Shown piece after piece: positions 30,053 through 39,688 of a stretch of DNA of 64,000 bases. The stretch comes from an uncultured Lachnospiraceae bacterium (GTDB taxonomy: Bacteria > Bacillota > Clostridia > Lachnospirales > Lachnospiraceae): NCBI GenBank assembly GCA_947625775.1, contig CANQPM010000001.1:242383-306382 (forward strand), written 5' to 3'. The stretch's first letter is position 1. Each line of letters starts with the position of its first letter. Position numbers and translations under genes: made by a program. The notes beneath the pieces are model-generated. The model was given only the letters and a program-made list of their open reading frames with translations, made no database searches and was not told where the DNA came from.

Positions 30053-31246
30053 TCATATTATTGCTCTATTCCTTTGTTCTAAATACTCTATAAATTTTTC
30101 AGACATATATTCATCATTAATTTTTTCTACTAAAGTTATTTTTTTCATAAACAATATATGTCTATTTTCCGAAGAATGATATGATATTCTTCCATTAGGT
30201 TTTATGCGTATCAAATTCTCATCAAACATTTTATGATGGTTTTCACAAAGCCATAATCCATTGTGTCCATCCGTTGCATAAGATAATTTCTTTTCTAATG
30301 TCAATGGCTGCTTTTTAATATCTGCTACAGACCATATGTGTGCGCCTTGTATCAGTTCTGGTATTTCGCATTCACATAGTGCGCATCTCTTTGTTCCTAA
30401 TCTGTCCAAAAGATTAAACAAATATCTTGGTGAACGTAAACTGTTATTTTCTTCAAATACTTTTTTCTCCAATTGCATATCTGTCTTAATAACTTTTATT
30501 TTCCCCATTTTAGCAATAACATCCAGACAAGACTTTGGCAATTCTTTGAGGTCTCCCTCTAATACCTCATATAATGTCAATTTCTGTTTCTTTGAAGCCA
30601 ATAGCGCCATTGCATAACACATCATACCTGTAGCATATTTATTCGCTCCATATGTTTTACCATAAATATCAATTTGCAATGCACTGCTTTTTGTTATGTA
30701 TGTTGAATTATTGCTACTGTTTCTGTCCGAATTAAGCTTTCTCGCTGTCATTATATCCTCAACAGAATTAAATGCATCTATTCGCTGGGTTATAGCTTCA
30801 GGATTAAGGAACGTAAAGCCTATCGTTTTCATTAATCGGTACATCATAAAAATATAGTCTGTTTCTGGATTACCATTCAAATCCAAAAAATAGTAATATA
30901 AAGATTTCTTAGGATGTGAACTCATATAATAAATATTATACGCTGTAGTCACGCTCTGAACACTTGAATTGCGTCCTCGTATTTCTTTTTCTGAAAAAGA
31001 AATATAAGACACAACATCCTTATACAACATCAAAGCCATTCGTCCCTTATTATATGAGCGTTCTACTAAATCGTCTTCATAATCATTATCTACAAAAATA
31101 TATGTATAATCAGTCTCTCCACATATTCTTCTGCATACATCACTCATTACATCTTCAGTTATGAAATCGCTAAAATATTCGCCCGTATTTGCCGATTTTT
31201 GCAAATTCTTTTTAATTATAAAATGCGGTTTATCATAGTAAATCAT
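30053..31246 (-). CDS. HNH endonuclease (predicted type II restriction enzyme)
   Basis: 'RCALCECEIPELIQGAHIWSVADIKKQPLTLEKKLSYATDGHNGLWLCENHHKMFDENLI' HNH core; start overlaps the methyltransferase 3' end by 14 nt. Confidence 0.85.
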   Translation of the reverse strand: MIYYDKPHFIIKKNLQKSANTGEYFSDFITEDVMSDVCRRICGETDYTYIFVDNDYEDDLVERSYNKGRMALMLYKDVVSYISFSEKEIRGRNSSVQSVTTAYNIYYMSSHPKKSLYYYFLDLNGNPETDYIFMMYRLMKTIGFTFLNPEAITQRIDAFNSVEDIMTARKLNSDRNSSNNSTYITKSSALQIDIYGKTYGANKYATGMMCYAMALLASKKQKLTLYEVLEGDLKELPKSCLDVIAKMGKIKVIKTDMQLEKKVFEENNSLRSPRYLFNLLDRLGTKRCALCECEIPELIQGAHIWSVADIKKQPLTLEKKLSYATDGHNGLWLCENHHKMFDENLIRIKPNGRISYHSSENRHILFMKKITLVEKINDEYMSEKFIEYLEQRNRAII

Positions 31247-33110
31247 AATTAGTTACAAAAACCTCCTTTCTTCTACTCCCAGATATACCTATTATTTCTC
31301 CCAACTCAATAAGATTATATCCATTTTCTTCAATCCATTTTAGCAGTTTCTTGTTGGTTTTTCCCTTATGCTGCACTACATACGACAGCATAAATGGAAT
31401 TTTATGTGCTGTCAGACTATTAGCATATAAGAATAACTGGTTTTCTAATTCATCATTCCATCCATTAAACCCTCTTTTCCCATCATTGTAAGCCCCTGTC
31501 GTCAAAGTATAAGGCGGATCCATATATACAAATGCTTTATTTTTTCCTACTTGCGATATTTTTTCATAGTTACCAGACATAAAAACGACATTCTTTTCTT
31601 TTATAACACGCGAAAAACTAATCATTTTTTCTAATACTTTATCATTAAACCAACGCATACCTACAGGATTATTAAAATTGTATTGACTATTAAATCGTAT
31701 CTGCTGCTGATAACCATATAAAATAAGCGTATATAAAATTCTTGGATCTCTTTTTTCAATAGGTAGTGAATTATAATAATCTCTTAATTCATAATATGCT
31801 TCTGCATTTCCTCTTTCTAATCCATACTTTGATTCCAGCTTTTTAACATACAAAAGATATTGATAAGTATCAATATTCCGAAACGACTCTATAAGTGCCT
31901 TAACAATATGATTCAGATCATTATATACAACCGTTTCACAATCATTTATATTTATGCCAACATTGAATCCCCCTCCAAATGCATCAACAAAAACATCTAC
32001 TTCTTCTGGCATATTAGTTTTTATATCTCTGATTAACTTTGCTTTACTGCCAATATAGTTTAACGGCGACTCAAACACTATGTCATCAGCATTACGTTTT
32101 TCAACAAAAAATAAATACTCAAAATGCTCCTCATCATTTTGAGACTTCCAATTTTGATACTTTTTATACGAAATCTTTTGATATTTAAATGTTTCTGGCT
32201 TCCCATATCTTTTTAAGGCAGCCTCTATGTATTCTTTTGACATAAACCCATCATTATTATAACTAAAAATAATGTATTTAGCTTTTGTCTTAGCTAAAAT
32301 TTTATCAAAAAGGATATTAACCTTCAATTCTTTTGACCAATCTGATCTCATTGGAGCAGTACTTCGTGAACCCGTAACTTTGCTTATAGGCGGATTATCA
32401 TCTAAAATCAACGTTTCCAAAAGATGGTATTGTGTTCCATATTGATTTTGCGTGTATGGCGGATCTAAATACAATATATCACAATTGACATTTTCTATAA
32501 TTTCTTCTATTTTTGCATTATAGACAGTTAAATTATTATGTTTTATATTGCGAAAATCAACCTTATCAAAAACAATGTTCTTCAATGCCCTACTGTCCCA
32601 TTTCTTCAAAAATGCACCATATACACCAGCAGTATTAGACACATCCGAAACAGACTCAATCAAACACGCTAATAAATAACAATATTCATCATCATTAATT
32701 AATTCATATTCCTTCCATTTTTCTATTGTCTGCCTAAAATAATCTATTCTCCCTGCGTTTTCCGAAGTAAAATACATTCTCTCTGAACCGCCTGGTGAAT
32801 AATTCTTATAAATGAAGCCTTCTATAACTTCTTGATTATTATTAAAAAATTCAAAAGGATCAAATCCTAACTTTTCAAACTTACAATCAGGTGCACATAT
32901 TCTTCCCTTTGCATATACTGTAGACCATTTAAGATTATCATTAATGATGATATCATAATATTGCTTAAAATAATCTGCAACTGAACCAGAACCGCAAAAA
33001 GCATCAAAAAATGATAACCCTTTTTTCAACAAACCCTCACTTTGCAATAAATTTTCTATGTACCAAAGCATTGATTCCTTATTACCTAAATACCGCATAG
33101 CAAACGCCAC
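31233..33110 (-). CDS. Two-headed (tandem D12-class) N6-adenine DNA methyltransferase
   Basis: Two motif I/IV sets: 'FFDAFCGSGSVADYF'+'DILYLDPPYTQNQYG', then 'VDVFVDAFGGGFNVGI'+'KAFVYMDPPYTLTTGAYNDG'. Confidence 0.92.
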   Translation of the reverse strand: MAFAMRYLGNKESMLWYIENLLQSEGLLKKGLSFFDAFCGSGSVADYFKQYYDIIINDNLKWSTVYAKGRICAPDCKFEKLGFDPFEFFNNNQEVIEGFIYKNYSPGGSERMYFTSENAGRIDYFRQTIEKWKEYELINDDEYCYLLACLIESVSDVSNTAGVYGAFLKKWDSRALKNIVFDKVDFRNIKHNNLTVYNAKIEEIIENVNCDILYLDPPYTQNQYGTQYHLLETLILDDNPPISKVTGSRSTAPMRSDWSKELKVNILFDKILAKTKAKYIIFSYNNDGFMSKEYIEAALKRYGKPETFKYQKISYKKYQNWKSQNDEEHFEYLFFVEKRNADDIVFESPLNYIGSKAKLIRDIKTNMPEEVDVFVDAFGGGFNVGININDCETVVYNDLNHIVKALIESFRNIDTYQYLLYVKKLESKYGLERGNAEAYYELRDYYNSLPIEKRDPRILYTLILYGYQQQIRFNSQYNFNNPVGMRWFNDKVLEKMISFSRVIKEKNVVFMSGNYEKISQVGKNKAFVYMDPPYTLTTGAYNDGKRGFNGWNDELENQLFLYANSLTAHKIPFMLSYVVQHKGKTNKKLLKWIEENGYNLIELGEIIGISGSRRKEVFVTNYDLL

Positions 33111-33320
33111 CTTATTATTTTAATCTTCAGCCAAGCATACATGTGCATATTCACATTTAACCAACTACTGCTTACAACTAACTTTTCTATTTCAAAGACA
33201 AATCTCCTTATATACTATATCATTTGCACTTACTGATATCAAGATGCCTCTTTGATTTTCATTCATTGATTTTCCTCGTCTTTGTAATTGATTATCTTTC
33301 AAACCAATCCCAAATACCAC

Positions 33321-34949
33321 CTATTGGAATACAGCCATAGTTATATAATATTCACCAAGGTCCTCGTCCGCCATAAGGCAGTATTTCGGTTTTGCGCCAG
33401 TTCCTTCATATATGTAATAGTAATATACCATGCCGTGCGTAATGTATTCCTTTCTGTATGCCGCCCTTCCAAGCTCATCATAGTAAGTCATCTGCATCTG
33501 CGCACTCGTGCCAAAAACGCGGGAATTATGCCAATAATCCCTGCGGTACAGTGTCCCGTCTTCACGGTAAAACCATTTTATGGAAAGAAGACTTTCGTCC
33601 GCGCTTTCCTCATGAATTTGCTCATTCCAGATTATATCAGCATAGTCTGTAACTCCTCTGACTTCGTAGCTCAGCAGCTTTCCGTCATCTTTATAGTCAC
33701 AAGAAACCTGCGTGACATCTTCCAGTTTAGCAGCATCTATGCCATCATAAGCAAGCAACGAATACGTGTCATCCTCCCATTCTTTAGTCTGCACGCCGTT
33801 AAACATAAACCCATAACAGGAAACTATCCGTTCAAGCGCATAATTGAAATTGAAGCTGTACAAAAATCCACACCCTTTTCCAGTTTCCTCGTCTAAGTAC
33901 ATCTCCAATTCAAGCCGTCCCAGCATATCATAGTACTGATAATAAGGCTCTTTTCCTTTAAAGCCGCACTCAGACAGGACGGCATCCTTGCTTTCGTATT
34001 CCTTCGGCGGATAATCCGTCAAATCCCACTCATCTTTACCGCTCAACGCCATATTTGATACGGTTATTTTTTCTTGCGGCTGGTAATCATACAAACGATA
34101 CATATACTGCCAAAGCAGCTCATCATAATAGTCCTTATGCACAGGATATGCTGGCGCATACTGCTCAACCTCACCCTCATAAATAACAGCCTGCTCCAAA
34201 CAATCCTCTATGCGCAGCCACGCCGTGCGCTGTCCTCCATTCTCCCATGACAGTTCCCAGTCACGCAGCTTCACGGGTTCTCCTGTTTTGACATTTATAT
34301 AATAAATGTTCTTTAACTCCCTGTTTTCCTCTGCCTGCTCCACCATGTAATAACCGCTGCGTGCCTCTGTATAGTACGGAATTTCTATCGGTTCCTCTGC
34401 AAAAGCATTTATTCTGCTGTCCCATACATAAAGCAGCCCTTGTGCTCCCGTTTTTGCCGCATCTTCCGCAAATACCTCCAAATCTTCCCACTGGTCGTAC
34501 AATTGACACTCGTAGTCCGCCAGCCCGTCAAACCGAAATGTAAGCCGCTCTGCCTCAATAGGACAGTCAAAAGCCTGTGCGACATTTCCGCTTCCGTCAT
34601 AAATTATCAGACTGTGTGTTATTTCTCCCTGCATATTTTTTTCTGTACGCAGCACAAGGCTCCAGCCTTCCAAATCATACGGAAACATAAAATCAATCTC
34701 GCGCTCCGTCACATAAACGTCCTGTGCTTTGGCATTTATTTCAGATGTCAGGCTTTCCCCATCCGCCGCCGTTTCCTCTGACACTTCTTCCGCCGTCTGC
34801 ATTGGACTGTCCTGTATTGGACTGGCCTGCATTGGACTGTCCTGTATTGGACTGGCCTTCACAGCGCTGCAGCCTGCTGTCATAGCACATAATATAATCG
34901 CAAGAAATATTTGTGACATCAGTGTCATAAAATTGTTTTTTCCCATCAC
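33321..34949 (-). CDS. Lipoprotein, unknown function, with repeat-bearing linker
   Basis: 542 aa; lipobox 'AMTAGCSAVK' followed by SPIQDSPMQASPIQDSPMQ. Confidence 0.65.
   Translation of the reverse strand: MMGKNNFMTLMSQIFLAIILCAMTAGCSAVKASPIQDSPMQASPIQDSPMQTAEEVSEETAADGESLTSEINAKAQDVYVTEREIDFMFPYDLEGWSLVLRTEKNMQGEITHSLIIYDGSGNVAQAFDCPIEAERLTFRFDGLADYECQLYDQWEDLEVFAEDAAKTGAQGLLYVWDSRINAFAEEPIEIPYYTEARSGYYMVEQAEENRELKNIYYINVKTGEPVKLRDWELSWENGGQRTAWLRIEDCLEQAVIYEGEVEQYAPAYPVHKDYYDELLWQYMYRLYDYQPQEKITVSNMALSGKDEWDLTDYPPKEYESKDAVLSECGFKGKEPYYQYYDMLGRLELEMYLDEETGKGCGFLYSFNFNYALERIVSCYGFMFNGVQTKEWEDDTYSLLAYDGIDAAKLEDVTQVSCDYKDDGKLLSYEVRGVTDYADIIWNEQIHEESADESLLSIKWFYREDGTLYRRDYWHNSRVFGTSAQMQMTYYDELGRAAYRKEYITHGMVYYYYIYEGTGAKPKYCLMADEDLGEYYITMAVFQ
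34799..34858 (+). repeat. 2 x 30-bp perfect tandem repeat (4 x 15-bp imperfect)
   Basis: TGCATTGGACTGTCCTGTATTGGACTGGCC twice in tandem. Confidence 0.95.
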
Positions 34950-35182
34950 TGCGCTTCCTCCAGATTTTAGGTAGTGTCAAATTTACTGTCTTATTTTTTC
35001 CACGGCTTTCTGACCGAGGCAGAATCCGTCCCCATCACTCCATGCGAAAACAATATGGTGTGCTGGCATCCCAAAACGGCGTCATATTTTTGCTCACAAT
35101 TTACCCGCCGCCTCAAGATTTTTTACGCTATTATCAACAAAAATACATTCTGCGGCATACCTAATTTTAAAATTGTTACAGA

Positions 35183-35719
35183 TCAATAGATGTTAAAGTC
35201 TTTATGAAGCAGCTTTTGTGCGCATAATACAGCCTGCTCGCGGTCCGTTCCAGGATAGGATACTGCTATCTGCCTGTCATCACTGCTGTTTCTTCCAAGC
35301 AAAAATACCCCTTCCGTAAGCATGGGGGCTGCTGCAATCGACATTATTTCGCAATCTCCCGTTGCTGCATCCAGATATAAAATATTATTTAATTCATATG
35401 GCTTGTTTGAAATATTTATGGGCATCATCAGGTAATCCTTTGTATAGTCTAACGCCGATATTACAATCAAACCTTCAAATTTGTCTCGGTCATGAAACAG
35501 ATGAAACAGGTAACGGGTGTACTCACCGCTAATCCGTATCTCTGTCTCGGTATAATCATCCAAATTGTAAAACTCCCACAAGATACCAGTATAAGTTTTT
35601 TCAATCCTGCTCTTTAGCGGAATCGTGTTGCAAAGCACAATAACAGCAGCAATACCTAAAATTATGAGTAAAACAGCATCCCTAAAATCTCTCGCATTTC
35701 TTATATAACGTACTCCCAT
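35183..35719 (-). CDS. Hypothetical membrane protein
   Basis: N-terminal TM 'AVLLIILGIAAVIVLCNTI'; 178 aa. Confidence 0.55.
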   Translation of the reverse strand: MGVRYIRNARDFRDAVLLIILGIAAVIVLCNTIPLKSRIEKTYTGILWEFYNLDDYTETEIRISGEYTRYLFHLFHDRDKFEGLIVISALDYTKDYLMMPINISNKPYELNNILYLDAATGDCEIMSIAAAPMLTEGVFLLGRNSSDDRQIAVSYPGTDREQAVLCAQKLLHKDFNIY

Positions 35720-35973
35720 ATCATCTATCCCCCCACAAATACCGTGTCAAATGGCTGCTATTGTGCCACATTGATTATCTGATCCCCTTGTTGTGTACTA
35801 TATTTATAGTGTAATACTATGCAGTGAAAAATGCAACGCTTTCAAACACTTATCTGTTCCTATTTCTGACAAATGTGTCATATTTTCATGCTTTCCCGCG
35901 CTGCAGCAGATTGATAAAGGGCATGGCAGCCGCCACACCCTGATTGTAATATCTGCAGTATTTTCGATATTTC

Positions 35974-36732
35974 TCACACGCTCAGCTTTTTATCAATAAG
36001 CCATGCCGTGGCAAAGAAAAGCGCTATGTCCACAATAAAGTAGAATACAGTGCATACAAGAATATACAATCCCCCGCCCGCTGTGTTTCCCAGCAGACAG
36101 TACGCTATGGCGCTCTCAATTTTATCAATAATCACAGAGAATACAAAATACGCAATTACTGACACAAATGTCATAAATTTGCTGCCGTTCATCACTGTAT
36201 TGGCAAGCGTCGTCACAAACAGCGCAAGCGTTACGAGAAAAAGCCAGAGCGTAAAGGTGAGAATTATCCCCTTCAAAACTATGTGGATATTTATAATATC
36301 TGATAATTTAGCATTAAAAAGTATATCCAACAAATCATTTATAAAAGCCACTATATCATCAAATCTTGCCACAAAAGCGGCGGTGCATATAAACATTACT
36401 ACCGTAAATACGACCAATATCGCGATAACCTGTACCGCCGACGCAAGAATTTTGGACAGAAGTATGCTGCGCGGGGATTTTGGCAGCATAAACAGCATAT
36501 AGCTCTGTTTTGTCTTTAAATCCTTTGAATAAGTGCTGAGGCACTCAAACGCCACAAAAATTACAGCGATAAACATTGCCATTCCTATAAAACCTATTGT
36601 AATGCCTGCACTGTCGGCATTTCCCCTTATCAGCATCACTGCGTAAAGCACAAGCATTGCCGCCAGAGTCACAGCAATTATCAGCTTTGAAAACGCCTGT
36701 TTCCTAAATTCATATTTCATCAGTTTTAACAT
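35974..36732 (-). CDS. ABC-2-type transporter permease
   Basis: Start at MLKLMKYEFRKQAFSKLI; six-TM pattern; downstream of the ATPase gene. Confidence 0.8.
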   Translation of the reverse strand: MLKLMKYEFRKQAFSKLIIAVTLAAMLVLYAVMLIRGNADSAGITIGFIGMAMFIAVIFVAFECLSTYSKDLKTKQSYMLFMLPKSPRSILLSKILASAVQVIAILVVFTVVMFICTAAFVARFDDIVAFINDLLDILFNAKLSDIINIHIVLKGIILTFTLWLFLVTLALFVTTLANTVMNGSKFMTFVSVIAYFVFSVIIDKIESAIAYCLLGNTAGGGLYILVCTVFYFIVDIALFFATAWLIDKKLSV

Positions 36733-36857
36733 AATATACCTCTCATTCCGCCTTAACGGCCCATTTTGTGAAAAACACACATTCTGAGTTTTTCTGACAT
36801 TTGCAAATTTTTTTGGCGGTGTCTTATGCCGCCCTAGTGTTTTGGAACATCTTCACA

Positions 36858-37544
36858 CTATGAATAAACCTCCTTATACAGCTCCACAATCGACTTGCCA
36901 CGCTGCTCCCTTATCTTTTCGGCATCGCCTGCGATAACACTCCTGCCGTTTTTGATGAAGATAACGCTGTCAACTATCGCCTCAAGCTCGTCTACGAGAT
37001 GGCTCGATATAACAATAGTGCTGTCCTCACCCGCGGCGCGGAGCACTGCTTTGATTATATGCCCGCGCGCTATCAGGTCTATGCCGTTGAGCGGCTCGTC
37101 TAAAAGATAGAGCTTTGCCTTTCTTGCGATTGTGACCGCGACCTTCAGCTTTGCCGCCATGCCTGACGACAGATGTGTCACTTTTTCTTCCGCGTCAAGC
37201 TCCATTTCCGCAAGAAGGCTTTTGAATAAGTCCATGTCAAAGTCACTGAAAAACTCGCTATAATATTTCCCAACCCCGCCCACTGTCATAAATGAATAGA
37301 AATACGGCTCCGTGGACATATAGGCTACCTCGCTTTTTGAAACGATGCCTATGGGCGCATCTTTGTACAGGATTTCCCCGCCTGAGGGCTTGACAAGCCC
37401 TGCCACCATTTTCATAAAGGTAGTCTTGCCGCTGCCGTTTGGTCCTAAAAGCGCGTAGATTTTTCCTTTTTCAATTGTGACACTTATGTCATCTACTGCT
37501 GTTTTGTTTAAGTAAGTTTTCCTCAAATTTTCACATTTAAGCAT
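36858..37544 (-). CDS. ABC transporter ATP-binding protein
   Basis: Walker A 'LLGPNGSGKTTFMK', signature 'HLSSGMAAKLKVA', Walker B 'LYLLDEPLNGID'. Confidence 0.95.
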   Translation of the reverse strand: MLKCENLRKTYLNKTAVDDISVTIEKGKIYALLGPNGSGKTTFMKMVAGLVKPSGGEILYKDAPIGIVSKSEVAYMSTEPYFYSFMTVGGVGKYYSEFFSDFDMDLFKSLLAEMELDAEEKVTHLSSGMAAKLKVAVTIARKAKLYLLDEPLNGIDLIARGHIIKAVLRAAGEDSTIVISSHLVDELEAIVDSVIFIKNGRSVIAGDAEKIREQRGKSIVELYKEVYS

Positions 37545-37652
37545 ATTGAAATTCCTCCGTTTTATTTTGCTCTTTTCATTGATTTTGCTACTGACAAAGC
37601 ATACATATCCTGCCGTGCCGTTCATATTTGCTGAATGAACAATGTGGTGGGG

Positions 37653-38015
37653 CTAAAAATTTTGTGAAATCGCCTCAATTAACTCCTCCTTTGTATAGCC
37701 AAGCTCTTTCATCTCGCTTATAAAGCCGTTCAGTCTTTTGCGCGCCATATCCTCGCGTATCGCGTTGAAAATTTCAGGGTTCTCCGTCACGAATGTGCCG
37801 AGTCCTCTTTTCGTAAAACACATTTTCTGCTGCTCCATTTCCTTGTAAATGCGCGCCGCCGTGTTGGGGTTGATGTTGTACTGGAGCGCAAGCTCCCTTG
37901 TCGAGGGAAGCTTTTCACCCATTGGTAGATGTCCCTGTATCATATCTTTTTTTATGCGGTCTATCACCTGCAGATAGATTGGTATGTTGTTGTCGTATTC
38001 CAAAAATTTATTCAC
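37653..38015 (-). CDS. GntR-family (YtrA subfamily) regulator
   Basis: 'PIYLQVIDRIKKDMIQGHLPMGEKLPSTRELALQYNINPNTAARIYKEMEQQKMCFTKRGLGTFV'. Confidence 0.93.
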   Translation of the reverse strand: MNKFLEYDNNIPIYLQVIDRIKKDMIQGHLPMGEKLPSTRELALQYNINPNTAARIYKEMEQQKMCFTKRGLGTFVTENPEIFNAIREDMARKRLNGFISEMKELGYTKEELIEAISQNF

Positions 38016-38091
38016 CTCTTTTCGTATGGTTGTGGAAATGCTTTTATTGCAGCTATTGGTGGTTGTATTCTTTGCTTATTGAATATGCGTT

Positions 38092-38119
38092 TTAGTGAAC
38101 TAGTTAAATAGTACACTAA
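38092..38119. promoter_or_regulatory. Candidate YtrA-type operator
   Basis: TTAGTGaacTAGTTAAATAGtaCACTAA imperfect palindrome just upstream of the gntR-abc operon. Confidence 0.5.
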
Positions 38120-38218
38120 TATTATAATTATGTCAATGCTTTTTTGCAGATTTTCACGGATTTTCACAGATTTTTCAACAATATCTATTTTGCGGAGGCT
38201 GTGAAGTCATTTTTCCAT

Positions 38219-39250
38219 TCATATCTCAAAGCTTTCAGAGACGGCGCAGTCATCATTGACGCCATAGACGACCAGACGATAAATTCCTGGAAACAAGTAT
38301 GGATATGCGTCTGTTACTTGTTTGGGTACGGTAATTGCTTTGCTTTCCTTACTAAGACAGATGTCTGACATCAAATTGTAGGCAATGCCTGTTTCGAGCT
38401 CTATCCAGACGCCCTGATACCACATTTCGAGGGCTGGCAGGGTAGCCTTGTATTCCCAATTTTCGGGACTGTTATTTTCGATTATGCAGTCCAACAGCCC
38501 GCCGTCTTTTCTTGACAGTCTGATGTCTGACCTTATTTTTGCGCTTTTTAAGGCGGCATTGTCATATGTGCGGCTTATTTTGAAGGCGCCCAGATATGGC
38601 GTCAAATCAATCGCCGCATAAGAGCTTTGCTGCGCGCTCCACTCACTATAGCTTTCGCTTGACGGAGGTATATAGCCCAAAATACATTCCTTTCCGTCTG
38701 CCAGCATAAAGCCAACCCTGCAGCCGCGGGTGGCGTCGATAATAGGGTTATCCCTGTCTTTTAATATTCCTGTTGCCGCAATATTTCCATTTTCTATTTC
38801 GTATGTTATGCGGTCATAATATAAAAGCTTATTTCCGTCTGAATGTGCCATATGCTCGCGGCTGATTTCCTTTATACAGTCTAGGCTGCGCATATCGTTG
38901 AAAATTATATCCGTATCACGGGGAGCGTTGACTGTAATGCGTCCGTTTATGTTAAACGATACATTGCGCCAGTTATAAAATTCTGTCCATTTAATGTCAG
39001 TTATTGTGATATTGCTTTCTTCCAGTCCGTAGCAAAAGGCGTCGCCAAGGCTCTGCCGTCTTTTTTCATATTTCAGCAAAAATGCTGTAAATACGACGCT
39101 TAATACAATGCCTATAATTACAGGCGGCAGCAAGCTCTTACTGATGTGGCTGCAAAAATTCTTCTCACTATGCCCTGTTTTTATGTGACAACAAAAATTT
39201 TTCTCACTATGCCCTGTTTTGTCAAGGGCGGCATTTATTCTGCAATGCAT
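38219..39250 (-). CDS. Membrane-anchored hypothetical protein
   Basis: Start at MHCRINAALDK, preceded by GGAGGTGG; TM 'LLPPVIIGIVLSVVFTAFLL'. Confidence 0.6.
   Translation of the reverse strand: MHCRINAALDKTGHSEKNFCCHIKTGHSEKNFCSHISKSLLPPVIIGIVLSVVFTAFLLKYEKRRQSLGDAFCYGLEESNITITDIKWTEFYNWRNVSFNINGRITVNAPRDTDIIFNDMRSLDCIKEISREHMAHSDGNKLLYYDRITYEIENGNIAATGILKDRDNPIIDATRGCRVGFMLADGKECILGYIPPSSESYSEWSAQQSSYAAIDLTPYLGAFKISRTYDNAALKSAKIRSDIRLSRKDGGLLDCIIENNSPENWEYKATLPALEMWYQGVWIELETGIAYNLMSDICLSKESKAITVPKQVTDAYPYLFPGIYRLVVYGVNDDCAVSESFEI
39143..39220. repeat. Tandem duplication of a 39-bp unit
   Basis: Encodes KTGHSEKNFCCHI-KTGHSEKNFCSHI. Confidence 0.85.
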
Positions 39251-39266
39251 ACAAACCACCTCCGTG

Positions 39267-39487
39267 AATGGTAAAATAACCTTATATACTTGCAGTCTAA
39301 CAAATAAAAAGCGTAAAGTCAACAAACCGCCCCAGCTTTGCAGACTGAGGCGGTTTTCGTCGTTTACATCGGATTTTTTCATCTGAGGGAACTGCGTGTT
39401 GTATTTCAGCGTACAGAACTCGTGATTTTGATTAGATAGATTGGTATGTTGTTGCCGTATTCCAAAAATTTATTCACTTTTCGTATT
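39267..39487. repeat. Mosaic of three duplicated fragments (copies of 40683-40774, 41060-41124 and 37972-38027)
   Basis: Direct sequence identity in consecutive blocks of 92, ~65 and ~53 nt. Confidence 0.85.
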
Positions 39488-39574
39488 TTATTTGATTCAA
39501 AAAGCTCTGTGCAAATGAGTAAAGGAAAGCTCTTGATATTTTCTTTATCCCAGCATATAATAAAGCCTAAAAGA

Positions 39575-39688
39575 AATGTTGACTCTTTCTATTCCGAAGA
39601 AAATATGGCAAGACTGAAAAAGGCCATTCAATACCTCAATGAAGGAAAGGGAACTGTGCATGAAGTAAACGAATATGGGGTGGAGTAA
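39575..39688 (+). pseudogene. Remnant of a type II antitoxin 3' end
   Basis: 'NVDSFYSEENMARLKKAIQYLNEGKGTVHEVNE' resembles Phd/RelB-type antitoxin C-termini; upstream part is unrelated mosaic sequence. Confidence 0.45.

Noticed and set aside
38219-39382. Full 387-aa version of this ORF beginning MKKSDVNDEN
   Set aside because: The N-terminal MKKSDVNDEN comes from the duplicated glutathione peroxidase fragment; the Shine-Dalgarno points to a start at 39250.
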